NCBI GenBank assembly: GCA_900548765.1
Contig: URLU01000154.1
Location: 1-5,374, forward strand
DNA length: 5,374 nt
DNA from: an uncultured Lachnobacterium sp.
GTDB taxonomy: Bacteria; Bacillota; Clostridia; Lachnospirales; Lachnospiraceae
Direction: 5' to 3'
This document shows positions 1 through 5,374 of the stretch, piece after piece; the first letter of the stretch is position 1; every line of letters starts with the position of its first letter. The notes beneath the pieces are model-generated. The model was not told the DNA's origin. It saw only the letters and a program-made list of their open reading frames with translations, and searched no databases. The translations under genes were made by a program, and so were the position numbers.

Positions 1-1003
1 CCCCGGTACCAAGAACCGCAAACTGCACATCCATGGTCTCAAGGATCTCATCTATAACATATGCCACCAGATCAAAGCCCTTCTGGTCTGTCATTCTGGA
101 TACTATTCCAATAAGCAGAGCATTGTCGTCCACTGTAAGTCCTGTAGCTTTTTGCAGATATTCCTTATTTTTCCGCTTATTAGATATATCATTCCTGTCA
201 AAATGAAATTTGATGTACTTGTCATCTGCAGGATTATACTCAGCATAATCCAGTCCATTTAATATGCCGTGCAGCACATCCTGTCTGGCTTCCATCAGGC
301 CATGAAGTCCCTCACCACCCTCAGGTGTGGTGATATCATGGGCATATGTAGGGCTCACCGTAGATACCGCATCTGCATACACAATACCTCCCTTTAAGTA
401 GTTTGCCTCGCCATAGGATTCCAGCTCATTGGAATTAAATATGTGGTGCGGAAGTCCTGTTATATCCACGACCTCATTAATCTTCCATCTGCCCTGAAAC
501 TTCATATTGTGGATGGCAAAGACAGTCTTGATATTTCTATAAAACTCGTCTGAGCCGTACATGGTCTTCAAAAATACAGGAATCAGTCCTGTCTGCCAGT
601 CATTACACTGGATTATATCCGGAACGAACTCCATATATGGCAGGGCTGCAAGAACTGCCTTGGAGAAATATGCAAATTTCTCCACATCCTCATATATTTT
701 ATCGTAAGGACTAGGTCCTCCAAAATAGAATTCATTGTCCACCATATAATATGTAATTCCCTGATATTCAGTTTTAAAAATCCCAACGTACTGCTTTCTC
801 CAATTGAGATTAACATAAAAATGACAGACCAACTCAAGACCTTTGCAAAATTCATCTGCCATACAAGCATACTTTGGTATAATAATTCGTACATCATACT
901 CTTTTTTATCAAAGTATCTCGGCAGAGAACCTACAACGTCTGCAAGTCCGCCTGTCTTTATAAATGGAACTGCCTCTGAAGAAGCAAACAATACATTTTT
1001 CAT
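1..1003 (-). CDS. glgA: Glycogen synthase (ADP-glucose:glucan glucosyltransferase, GT5), partial, 3' end outside window
   Basis: The enzyme transfers glucose from ADP-glucose to the non-reducing end of an alpha-1,4-glucan, the elongation step of cytoplasmic glycogen synthesis. The first 334 residues are visible; the family is usually about 480 long, so roughly the last third is cut off by the window edge. Seen in the translation: the N-terminal KTGGL substrate-binding loop (residues 16-20), NDW with D135 (matching the E. coli catalytic-site Asp), AIHN with H165, STVSPTYA (214-221), GILNGLDY (246-253), and SRMTDQKG (302-309), whose R303 and K308 match the Arg/Lys pair that binds ADP-glucose phosphates. 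These motifs run to the GT-B second domain, which is only begun. The start at 1003 is supported by the GAGGGAGGG ribosome site 8 nt upstream and by homology beginning at residue 2. No frameshift is seen. It lies 65 bp downstream of a Spo0A-like regulator in the same orientation. The identification is very secure. Confidence 0.96.
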   Translation of the reverse strand, partial: MKNVLFASSEAVPFIKTGGLADVVGSLPRYFDKKEYDVRIIIPKYACMADEFCKGLELVCHFYVNLNWRKQYVGIFKTEYQGITYYMVDNEFYFGGPSPYDKIYEDVEKFAYFSKAVLAALPYMEFVPDIIQCNDWQTGLIPVFLKTMYGSDEFYRNIKTVFAIHNMKFQGRWKINEVVDITGLPHHIFNSNELESYGEANYLKGGIVYADAVSTVSPTYAHDITTPEGGEGLHGLMEARQDVLHGILNGLDYAEYNPADDKYIKFHFDRNDISNKRKNKEYLQKATGLTVDDNALLIGIVSRMTDQKGFDLVAYVIDEILETMDVQFAVLGTG

Positions 1004-1019
1004 GTTCCATCCCTCCCTC

Positions 1020-1035
1020 AATTATATATATAATT
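1020..1035. repeat. 16-bp perfect AT palindrome in the glgA leader
   Basis: The sequence AATTATATATATAATT is its own reverse complement. It lies just upstream of the glgA ribosome site (1011-1019) and overlaps the candidate -10 element by 3 bp. It could be an operator or a weak hairpin, but being entirely A/T with an alternating TA core it may be simple promoter-type composition. No binding protein can be named. Confidence 0.5.
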
Positions 1036-1041
1036 ATATCA
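1033..1041 (-). promoter_or_regulatory. Candidate extended -10 promoter element for glgA
   Basis: Read on the minus strand this is TGATATAAT, a perfect TGn plus TATAAT extended -10 element. It lies 29 nt upstream of the glgA start. No good -35 hexamer is found at 16-18 bp, which is tolerable for extended -10 promoters. In this AT-rich gap a TATAAT match can arise by chance, so glgA may instead be transcribed from the upstream gene. Confidence 0.4.
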
Positions 1042-1068
1042 TAACAGGAGATAAAGAACACCAAAAAT

Positions 1069-1626
1069 TTATTCCTTCATCTGTAATCTTATTCGATCCG
1101 TAACCAATGCAATAAATTCCGAATTGGTTGGTTTCCCTTTTCTGCAATTGATTGTATAACCAAACATTTCATCAATTGTATCCATTCTTCCCCTGCTCCA
1201 TGCGACCTCAATAGCATGTCGTATTGCTCTCTCGACGCGGCTTGGAGTTGTTGCAAACTTTTTTGCAATTGTAGGATACAATATCTTGGTAATTGAATTG
1301 AGCATATCCATGTCCTCGACTGACATGATGATTGCCTCCCTTAAGTACTGGTAACCCTTGATGTGAGCGGGTACACCCACCTCATGTATGATTTCGGTAA
1401 CTTCTTCCTGTAAGGATTTAGTCCGCTGTTTTTCCTCCTCCGACACAAACTTTGCCACAGGAATCTCCCCTGACAACATCGAATCAAAATTCTCTGGTTT
1501 TTTTACATAAACCAGCACCATGTCAGGTTCTTCATCATCATTCGTCAATCTGGTATATTTCAATTCACTCAGTAATCGAAATATTTTTTCATTATCCTCT
1601 GCAATTGCGACACTTAAATTTTCCAT
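1069..1626 (-). CDS. Spo0A-like transcription factor with truncated receiver lacking the phospho-acceptor Asp
   Basis: The protein has 185 residues against about 265 for Spo0A, the master response regulator of sporulation. Residues 76-184 match the Spo0A DNA-binding domain almost without gaps: IIHEVGVPAHIKGYQYLREAI (79-99), SITKILYPTIAKKF (111-124), the recognition helix SRVERAIRHAIEVAWSRG (129-146), the sigma-A-contacting loop with FGYT (155-158) and KPTNSEFIA (165-173). Residues 1-70 start like a receiver (AIAEDN 7-12, then helix KIFRLLSEL), but strand 2 and helix 2 are missing. At the phospho-acceptor position, EPDMVLVYVKKP (33-44), the Asp is replaced by Tyr40. The segment holding the switch Thr and most of the second half of the receiver is also lacking. 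The isolated DNA-binding domain of B. subtilis Spo0A is constitutively active, so phosphorelay-independent binding is expected (inference). The start at 1626 is preferred over the ATG at 1656 because of its ribosome site and because Spo0A homology begins there. It is not named spo0A because a full-length copy probably exists elsewhere. Confidence 0.93.
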   Translation of the reverse strand: MENLSVAIAEDNEKIFRLLSELKYTRLTNDDEEPDMVLVYVKKPENFDSMLSGEIPVAKFVSEEEKQRTKSLQEEVTEIIHEVGVPAHIKGYQYLREAIIMSVEDMDMLNSITKILYPTIAKKFATTPSRVERAIRHAIEVAWSRGRMDTIDEMFGYTINCRKGKPTNSEFIALVTDRIRLQMKE

Positions 1627-1630
1627 AATT

Positions 1631-1636
1631 TCTCCT
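1631..1636 (-). promoter_or_regulatory. Ribosome binding site fixing the start of the Spo0A-like gene
   Basis: Read on the minus strand this is AGGAGA, separated by 4 nt (5 nt from the AGGAG core) from the ATG at 1626. The in-frame ATG at 1656 would put this site inside the gene and add ten residues with no counterpart in Spo0A, so the shorter protein is chosen. Confidence 0.8.
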
Positions 1637-1666
1637 ATGCCGTCAATTACTGTCAATACAAATCAT

Positions 1667-1695
1667 ATTATATACAATATTAAAACATCTGTCGG
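1667..1695 (-). promoter_or_regulatory. Candidate sigma-A promoter of the Spo0A-like gene
   Basis: On the minus strand a perfect TATAAT (1667-1672) is preceded, after exactly 17 bp, by CCGACA (1690-1695), which matches 4 of 6 positions of the -35 consensus. Transcription would start near 1660, giving a leader of about 35 nt. The weak -35 lies within the left 0A-box, an arrangement typical of promoters that need or are blocked by a factor bound at -35. This is a motif match only. Confidence 0.55.
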
Positions 1696-1706
1696 ATTTT
1701 GTCGAT
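1690..1706 (+). promoter_or_regulatory. Tandem near-consensus 0A-boxes (Spo0A binding sites)
   Basis: The plus strand reads TGTCGGA at 1690-1696 and TGTCGAT at 1700-1706, two direct copies separated by 3 bp, so the repeat period is 10 bp. Each matches 6 of 7 positions of the 0A-box TGTCGAA. Tandem boxes with one-helical-turn spacing are the established dimer target of Spo0A, as at B. subtilis abrB. The left box coincides with the predicted -35 hexamer of the Spo0A-like gene. No comparable pair is seen in the other intergenic regions of this window. Binding by this protein, or by a full-length Spo0A encoded elsewhere, is inferred. Confidence 0.6.
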
Positions 1707-1735
1707 AAGATTATGCTAAATCCTTTTGCATTCAT

Positions 1736-3202
1736 TTACAAAGCCTTTTCAATTGCATCAATCACAATCTTTAAAGCCTTGATTCTTGCATATTTCTTGT
1801 CATTGGATTCCAGCACATGCCATGGTGCATAGGCGGTGTTAGTCTTAGCTAACATTTCATTTACGGCATCCTCATATAAATCCCATTTTTCTCTGTTACG
1901 CCAGTCCTCATCTGTTATCTTCCACTGCTTCTCCGGTGTATTCTGCCTGTCTGTAAATCGTTCAAGCTGGGTGTCCTTGTCAATCTGAACCCAGAATTTG
2001 ATAATTACCGCACCCCAGTCTGACAGTTCCCTCTCAAACTCATTTATCTCATTGTAGGCTCTCTGCCAGTCGTTTTCACTGCAAAAGCCCTCAAGACGCT
2101 CAACCATCACCCTGCCATACCAGGTACGGTCAAAAATTGCTATATGACCTGTCTTAGGCAGACGCTTCCAGAATCTCCATAGATAGTGTCTGGCTTTCTC
2201 ATGAGGCTCTGGACTTGCGATTGGATGCACCTCAAAGCCTCTTGGGTCCAAGGCTCCTGTGATTCGTTTTATATTGCCACCCTTGCCAGCTGCGTCCCAG
2301 CCCTCATAGGCAATGATTACCGGAATCTTCTGCCTGTAGAGTCTGTTGTGAAGCTCACTGAGTCTTGCCTGCAGATCTTTAAGCTCTTTTTTGTACTCCT
2401 CCTCCGGGATTTCCTTATCCAATGGAATCTGGCTCAGCTTAGGGATTTTCTCAAGAGGAAATACATTCTGTAAAAGTGGCACTGCAAGACTGCTGTTTTT
2501 AAGAGCTGTCTCGATACCGCTTATTATGGTTTCAAGCACCTGAAGCTCTGCCCACTTTTTATTTTTGGCATCAACCAGATACCATGGGTCAGCCGGCGCA
2601 TTGGTGTCGTTTAAGTACCTGTCAAATACCTTAAGGCACTTGTCATAGTGCTTGTTCTGCCAGTCATCATTTGCACTCACCCGCCATTTAGTATTCTTGT
2701 CATCTTTCAGTATATCAATCCTCTTTTTCTGTTCCTTCTGGCTTATCTGGAAAAAGAATTTCATGACAAGATATCCATTGTCCGTGAGCTGACGTTCAAA
2801 ACGCTTTACGCTCTCAATCTTTCTCTTGTATTCTTTTTCACCCATGTTCTCATGCAGACAGTCTTTTACGATTTCATCCATCCAGCCGGAATCCAGAAAC
2901 ACAAACTTGCCCTGCTCTGGAATTTTGACAAAATAGCGGTACAAAAATGGCTTACGCCTTTCTTCCTCCGTTGGCACATCCATTGTCTCCACCTTGAAAA
3001 ATCGTGGGTCGATGTTCTTAATCACCTTGCCAAGCACGCTGCCCTTTCCTGCGGTTCCCCAGCCTTCAAAAAGGACAAGCACCGGTAATTTGTGCTCCTT
3101 AATCTGCATCTGGAGGGCTGATAATTTAAGTCTTGCCTTATCGAGCCGCTCTTCAATCTCTGCATCCTCTGGTTTCTGTGGTTTGTTCCAGTTTTCTAAC
3201 AT
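1736..3202 (-). CDS. pap: Polyphosphate:AMP phosphotransferase, two-domain PPK2 (class II)
   Basis: This is a 488-residue protein of two fused PPK2 kinase domains. The family transfers a phosphate from inorganic polyphosphate to AMP, giving ADP, in the cytoplasm; this links polyphosphate stores to adenylate energy charge. Domain 1 (about 12-235) has Walker A GWGTAGKGS (47-55). Domain 2 (about 268-486) has Walker A GWDAAGKGG (301-309), a Walker B IFDRTWYGR (356-364) and the lid-like VERLEGF (367-373). The corresponding Walker B of domain 1 is FLDSGWM (102-108): the Asp is kept, but the Arg and Tyr of DRTWY are lost. Catalysis may therefore rest mainly on domain 2 (inference). The start at 3202 is backed by AGGAGGAGG at 3210-3218, 7 nt upstream. 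The gene is preceded by a terminator and its own promoter-like region, so it probably begins a transcription unit that can continue into the Spo0A-like gene. PPK2 members vary in nucleotide preference; AMP is assigned from the two-domain architecture. Confidence 0.93.
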   Translation of the reverse strand: MLENWNKPQKPEDAEIEERLDKARLKLSALQMQIKEHKLPVLVLFEGWGTAGKGSVLGKVIKNIDPRFFKVETMDVPTEEERRKPFLYRYFVKIPEQGKFVFLDSGWMDEIVKDCLHENMGEKEYKRKIESVKRFERQLTDNGYLVMKFFFQISQKEQKKRIDILKDDKNTKWRVSANDDWQNKHYDKCLKVFDRYLNDTNAPADPWYLVDAKNKKWAELQVLETIISGIETALKNSSLAVPLLQNVFPLEKIPKLSQIPLDKEIPEEEYKKELKDLQARLSELHNRLYRQKIPVIIAYEGWDAAGKGGNIKRITGALDPRGFEVHPIASPEPHEKARHYLWRFWKRLPKTGHIAIFDRTWYGRVMVERLEGFCSENDWQRAYNEINEFERELSDWGAVIIKFWVQIDKDTQLERFTDRQNTPEKQWKITDEDWRNREKWDLYEDAVNEMLAKTNTAYAPWHVLESNDKKYARIKALKIVIDAIEKAL

Positions 3203-3257
3203 AAAAATACCTCCTCCTGTTTTCTAGAGCTCCAATACACATATTACACTATAATTT

Positions 3258-3275
3258 TAGTTTATCCTTAAACTA
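3258..3275. repeat. 7-bp inverted repeat in the pap promoter region
   Basis: The arms TAGTTTA (3258-3264) and TAAACTA (3269-3275) are perfectly complementary around a 4-nt spacer TCCT. There is no following T-run in either direction, so this is not an intrinsic terminator. It overlaps the candidate -10 element of pap and would suit an operator for an unknown dimeric repressor, or a small hairpin in the leader if the promoter lies further upstream. Confidence 0.5.
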
Positions 3276-3287
3276 CTATTTTATCAA
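3259..3287 (-). promoter_or_regulatory. Candidate promoter for pap
   Basis: On the minus strand TTGATA (3282-3287, 5 of 6 to the -35 consensus) is followed after 17 bp by TAAACT (3259-3264, 4 of 6 to the -10 consensus). A competing -10, TATAGT at 3248-3253, lacks a good -35. The position just after the upstream terminator and about 57 nt before the pap start fits an independent promoter. The match is modest. Confidence 0.35.
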
Positions 3288-3288
3288 G

Positions 3289-3318
3289 AAAAAAAGCCTA
3301 GAGCTGGCACTCTAGACT
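3289..3318 (-). terminator. Rho-independent terminator after the MATE gene
   Basis: On the minus strand the transcript forms a stem of about 9 bp, AGTCTAGAG (3310-3318) with CTCTAGGCT (3295-3303), including one G-U pair, around the 6-nt loop TGCCAG. A run of seven T follows (3289-3295). It begins 21 nt after the MATE stop codon and separates the sfsA/MATE genes from pap. Confidence 0.88.
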
Positions 3319-3339
3319 CTTCCTGACTCGTTTGGATAT

Positions 3340-4683
3340 CTATTCTTTCTCCTTCAGAATCGGCATCCTGAATATTTTCACAAGCAATGGTATAACCATT
3401 ATAAACCACACGATAGGCTCTGCCACGATAACACCAGTATAGCCAAGCATAGGAACCAGAGTAAAGGCTATGACAATCTTTCCTATCATCTCAAGTGAAC
3501 TTGATACAAGAGGCGTAATCTGTTCTCCCAGTCCCTGCATGGCGTTTCTGACTATACATATCACAGCTGTCACAAAATAAAATATGGTATCAAACTTAAG
3601 ATAGTTGGTTGCATTGGTTATAACCACCTCATTATGGGTTCCTGTCACCAGATAAACCAGCCATGGTCCGATTGTATAGCTGGCTATAAGCACCATTGTA
3701 CACCATATGCAGGTATATAAAATTGCAAGCCTTATGCCCTGCTTTACCCTTTTTACCTCGCCTGCACCGATATTTTGTCCACAGTAAGTAGCCATGGTCT
3801 GACCAAAAACTGTAAACATAATCATGAAAATCTCTGATATTTTTCTGGCGGCTGTGTGCGCCACAATAATATCCTGTCCCAGCTTGTTTATCGCTGTCTG
3901 CAAGGTGAGTGAGCCTATATTTATAAGCGAGCTCATAAAGCCCATAGACATGCCTGCACTGAGCATATTCTTAAGCATCTGCCTGTCCGCATCAGATTTA
4001 TCTCCTATGAAGTCCTCAGTTTTTACCCTGAGCACCTCATATTTCTTCACCATATATATCCAGCATATGATAAAAGCTATGGTCTGTGCAAGCACCGTGG
4101 CAAGCGCAGCTCCACGGACTCCCATCCTGACCACTACAACTAAAAATATATCTCCAACTATATTTAAACAGACTGACACCAGCAGTATGATAAGGGGTGT
4201 AAGTGTGTCTCCAAGTGCCCTGAGCGCTGCTGCACAGGCGTCATACAAAAATGTGGCAAGCAGTCCTGCTATTATCACAAAAATATATGACATGGCTGTT
4301 TCCATAAGTGTATCTGATACATTTAAAAACACAAGTATCTGTCTTAAAAATACAAGACAGACTATAGTTATTGTAAGCGCAATAGTACATCCCAGCTTAA
4401 GGGACATGGCAAAGGATTTTCGCACTCCGTCATAGTCCTTTGCTCCAAATTTCTGGGCTGTAATTATGGCAAAACCATTTGACACACCCATGAGAAACTG
4501 AATCATAAGATTGCTGAGGGTGGTTGTAGCTCCCACTGCTGCCAGCGTACTCTCTCCCAAATATGAGCCTACAATTCTGGTATCTACTATACTGTAGGTG
4601 AGCTGTAAGAGATTTGCCAGAAAAATTGGAAGAGCAAAGCCAAGTATGAGTATGGATGGTCTTCCCTTTGTAAGATCCTTCAT
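3340..4683 (-). CDS. MATE-family multidrug/metabolite efflux transporter
   Basis: This 447-residue, strongly hydrophobic protein has about 12 predicted membrane helices (first near 11-33, last near 415-437), the normal length and layout for MATE cation- or proton-coupled antiporters of the inner membrane. The two-fold internal repeat of the family is visible: AQKFGAKD (76-83) after helix 2 mirrors GQNIGAGE (302-309), and RALGDTLTP (155-163) mirrors QGLGEQITP (383-391). D34 in the first helix region (SIVDTRIVG) lies where MATE proteins carry a conserved Asp. The start at 4683 is chosen over the in-frame ATG at 4743 because GGAGGA lies 7 nt upstream and the MATE homology begins with MKDLTKGRP; the 20 extra residues look like untranslated leader. 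The gene ends in a strong terminator. The substrate cannot be told from sequence; these proteins export drugs, dyes or metabolites. It sits 68 bp after sfsA and may share its transcript. Confidence 0.93.
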   Translation of the reverse strand: MKDLTKGRPSILILGFALPIFLANLLQLTYSIVDTRIVGSYLGESTLAAVGATTTLSNLMIQFLMGVSNGFAIITAQKFGAKDYDGVRKSFAMSLKLGCTIALTITIVCLVFLRQILVFLNVSDTLMETAMSYIFVIIAGLLATFLYDACAAALRALGDTLTPLIILLVSVCLNIVGDIFLVVVVRMGVRGAALATVLAQTIAFIICWIYMVKKYEVLRVKTEDFIGDKSDADRQMLKNMLSAGMSMGFMSSLINIGSLTLQTAINKLGQDIIVAHTAARKISEIFMIMFTVFGQTMATYCGQNIGAGEVKRVKQGIRLAILYTCIWCTMVLIASYTIGPWLVYLVTGTHNEVVITNATNYLKFDTIFYFVTAVICIVRNAMQGLGEQITPLVSSSLEMIGKIVIAFTLVPMLGYTGVIVAEPIVWFIMVIPLLVKIFRMPILKEKE

Positions 4684-4690
4684 CTGTATA

Positions 4691-4696
4691 TCCTCC
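4691..4696 (-). promoter_or_regulatory. Ribosome binding site fixing the MATE start
   Basis: The minus strand reads GGAGGA, 7 nt before the ATG at 4683. This favours the 447-residue product over the longer reading from 4743, which would start only 8 bp after the sfsA stop codon with no comparable ribosome site. Confidence 0.8.
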
Positions 4697-4710
4697 GATT
4701 GTTTTCCATA

Positions 4711-4740
4711 GACGAATATACATACTTTTAGTGACAAATA
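4711..4740 (-). promoter_or_regulatory. Weak candidate promoter for the MATE gene
   Basis: In the gap after sfsA the minus strand has TATATT (5 of 6 to -10) preceded after 17 bp by TTGTAT (only 3 of 6 to -35). There is no terminator between sfsA and this gene, so read-through from sfsA is at least as likely. Low confidence. Confidence 0.2.
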
Positions 4741-4751
4741 CAAGATTTATT

Positions 4752-5374
4752 TTACAAAGTATTACCCTCTAAAATCCGCAATTCATCTATCCCCACACCA
4801 CAGGTGAGATGCAGAACCTCCACCCCAGCAGTCTCAGCCTCACGCAAGGCTTCCGCAAACTCCTTATGGGTCTGTTCGTTAGGTCTGACTTCATCTATGC
4901 CCTCCATCTGGATTACAAAAGCAATATAACACTTATATCCCTGCCTTACAGCCCTTGTCAGCTCACGAAGATGCTTCACCCCCCTCTCGGTAGGTGCGTC
5001 AGGGAAATAGCCCACACCATCTATCTCAAGTGTGCAGCCCTTGACCTCCATAAGGTATTGGGTCCGGTCTTTTTCCATATAAAAATCAATTCTGGAATCA
5101 CCATAGACATACTCCGGCTTTATATAATCAAAAGACTGGGTCTTAAGCCATTCCAAGACGACCTGATTTGGTGCCTGGCTGTCCATATTTATCCAGCCTA
5201 TGCCTTTCTTGTATACCGACACCAAATCATACCTTGTCTTGCGGTCCGGGTTATCAGACTTAACCAGTCCAACTGCTGTATTTGGCAGTAATAGCTCCTT
5301 GCAGCGGCCGGTGTTTTTCACATGTACTGTCTCTGTTTTTCCATCAAACTCCACATGAGCTATAAACCTATTGG
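4752..5374 (-). CDS. sfsA: SfsA family DNA/RNA nuclease (sugar fermentation stimulation protein A), partial, 5' end outside window
   Basis: The visible 206 residues cover most of a protein usually about 230 long. The reading frame continues to the right edge as NRFIAH before VEFDGKT, matching the family's NRFIA..V.DG start region, so the GTG at 5354 is an internal valine and the true start lies beyond the window. An N-terminal OB-like part carries HVKNTGRCKELL and SDNPDRKTRYDL. The C-terminal PD-(D/E)XK nuclease part carries SRIDF with the metal-binding Asp at 5085-5087 and MEVK with Glu at 5046-5048 and Lys two codons on. The FPDAPTERGVKHLREL block that marks SfsA follows. E. coli SfsA was first described as a DNA-binding stimulator of maltose fermentation; the family is now annotated as a nuclease from its fold, and its physiological role is unclear. 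The protein is cytoplasmic. The gene ends 68 bp before the MATE gene with no terminator. Confidence 0.95.
   Translation of the reverse strand, partial: NRFIAHVEFDGKTETVHVKNTGRCKELLLPNTAVGLVKSDNPDRKTRYDLVSVYKKGIGWINMDSQAPNQVVLEWLKTQSFDYIKPEYVYGDSRIDFYMEKDRTQYLMEVKGCTLEIDGVGYFPDAPTERGVKHLRELTRAVRQGYKCYIAFVIQMEGIDEVRPNEQTHKEFAEALREAETAGVEVLHLTCGVGIDELRILEGNTL

Noticed and set aside
1627..1656. Ten-residue N-terminal extension of the Spo0A-like protein from an in-frame ATG at 1656
   Set aside because: The ribosome site AGGAGA at 1631-1636 serves the ATG at 1626, and Spo0A homology starts exactly there; no good ribosome site precedes 1656.
1679..1735. Intrinsic terminator after pap
   Set aside because: Only a weak imperfect stem can be drawn on the minus strand and no T-run follows it.
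3224..3305. CTAGAGCT shared by the pap leader (3224-3231) and the MATE terminator stem (3298-3305), as a possible attenuator or alternative pairing
   Set aside because: Only 8 bp is shared, the leader copy has no T-run after it, and the terminator alone fully explains the second copy; probably coincidence.
3824..4435. Long plus-strand reading frame of about 200 codons opposite the MATE gene
   Set aside because: It is an antisense shadow of a clear MATE coding sequence, with no ribosome site or recognisable protein features. The other plus-strand frames opposite pap, sfsA and glgA are dismissed for the same reason.
4710..4716. AGACGAA upstream of the MATE gene as an 0A-box
   Set aside because: It matches 6 of 7 of the looser TGNCGAA consensus but is a single copy with no partner at 10-bp spacing, so it is too weak to call.
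4684..4743. Twenty-residue N-terminal extension of the MATE protein from an in-frame ATG at 4743
   Set aside because: The stretch includes the GGAGGA ribosome site and has no MATE homology; the 4683 start gives the usual family N-terminus.
5352..5354. GTG as the start codon of sfsA
   Set aside because: The frame stays open to the window edge and the residues before it (NRFIAH) match the conserved SfsA N-terminus, so the gene is simply cut by the window.

Overview
The window looks like chromosomal DNA from a low-to-mid-GC anaerobic Firmicute, most likely of the family Lachnospiraceae (the Roseburia/Agathobacter/Butyrivibrio neighbourhood). The basis is a Spo0A-type DNA-binding domain, strong AGGAGG-type ribosome sites, the AT-rich intergenic regions and the protein sequence styles. 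The genus is inference. All five recognisable genes are on the minus strand and the window is densely coding. There is no RNA gene, CRISPR array, insertion sequence or integrated element that I can support.

In transcription order (high to low coordinates) the layout is as follows. The 3' part of sfsA (OB-fold plus PD-(D/E)XK nuclease) runs off the right edge. After a 68-bp gap comes a complete MATE-family multidrug/metabolite exporter, which ends at a clear intrinsic terminator (3289-3318). A promoter-like region with a 7-bp inverted repeat then precedes a two-domain PPK2-type polyphosphate:AMP phosphotransferase (pap). After 109 bp comes a short Spo0A-like gene with an intact sporulation-type DNA-binding domain but a shrunken receiver that lacks the phospho-acceptor aspartate. 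Finally, 65 bp further on, comes the first 334 codons of glycogen synthase glgA, which runs off the left edge.

The most interesting part is the centre. The receiver-deficient Spo0A-like regulator sits between an enzyme that uses polyphosphate and one that makes glycogen. In front of its own start are two near-consensus 0A-boxes spaced exactly 10 bp apart, one of which overlaps the predicted -35 element. I read this as a possible autoregulated, phosphorelay-independent branch of Spo0A control over storage polymers. The protein and the DNA motifs are seen directly; the regulatory circuit is inference. No convincing terminator is visible between pap, the Spo0A-like gene and glgA, so some read-through transcription is plausible, although each has its own promoter candidate.
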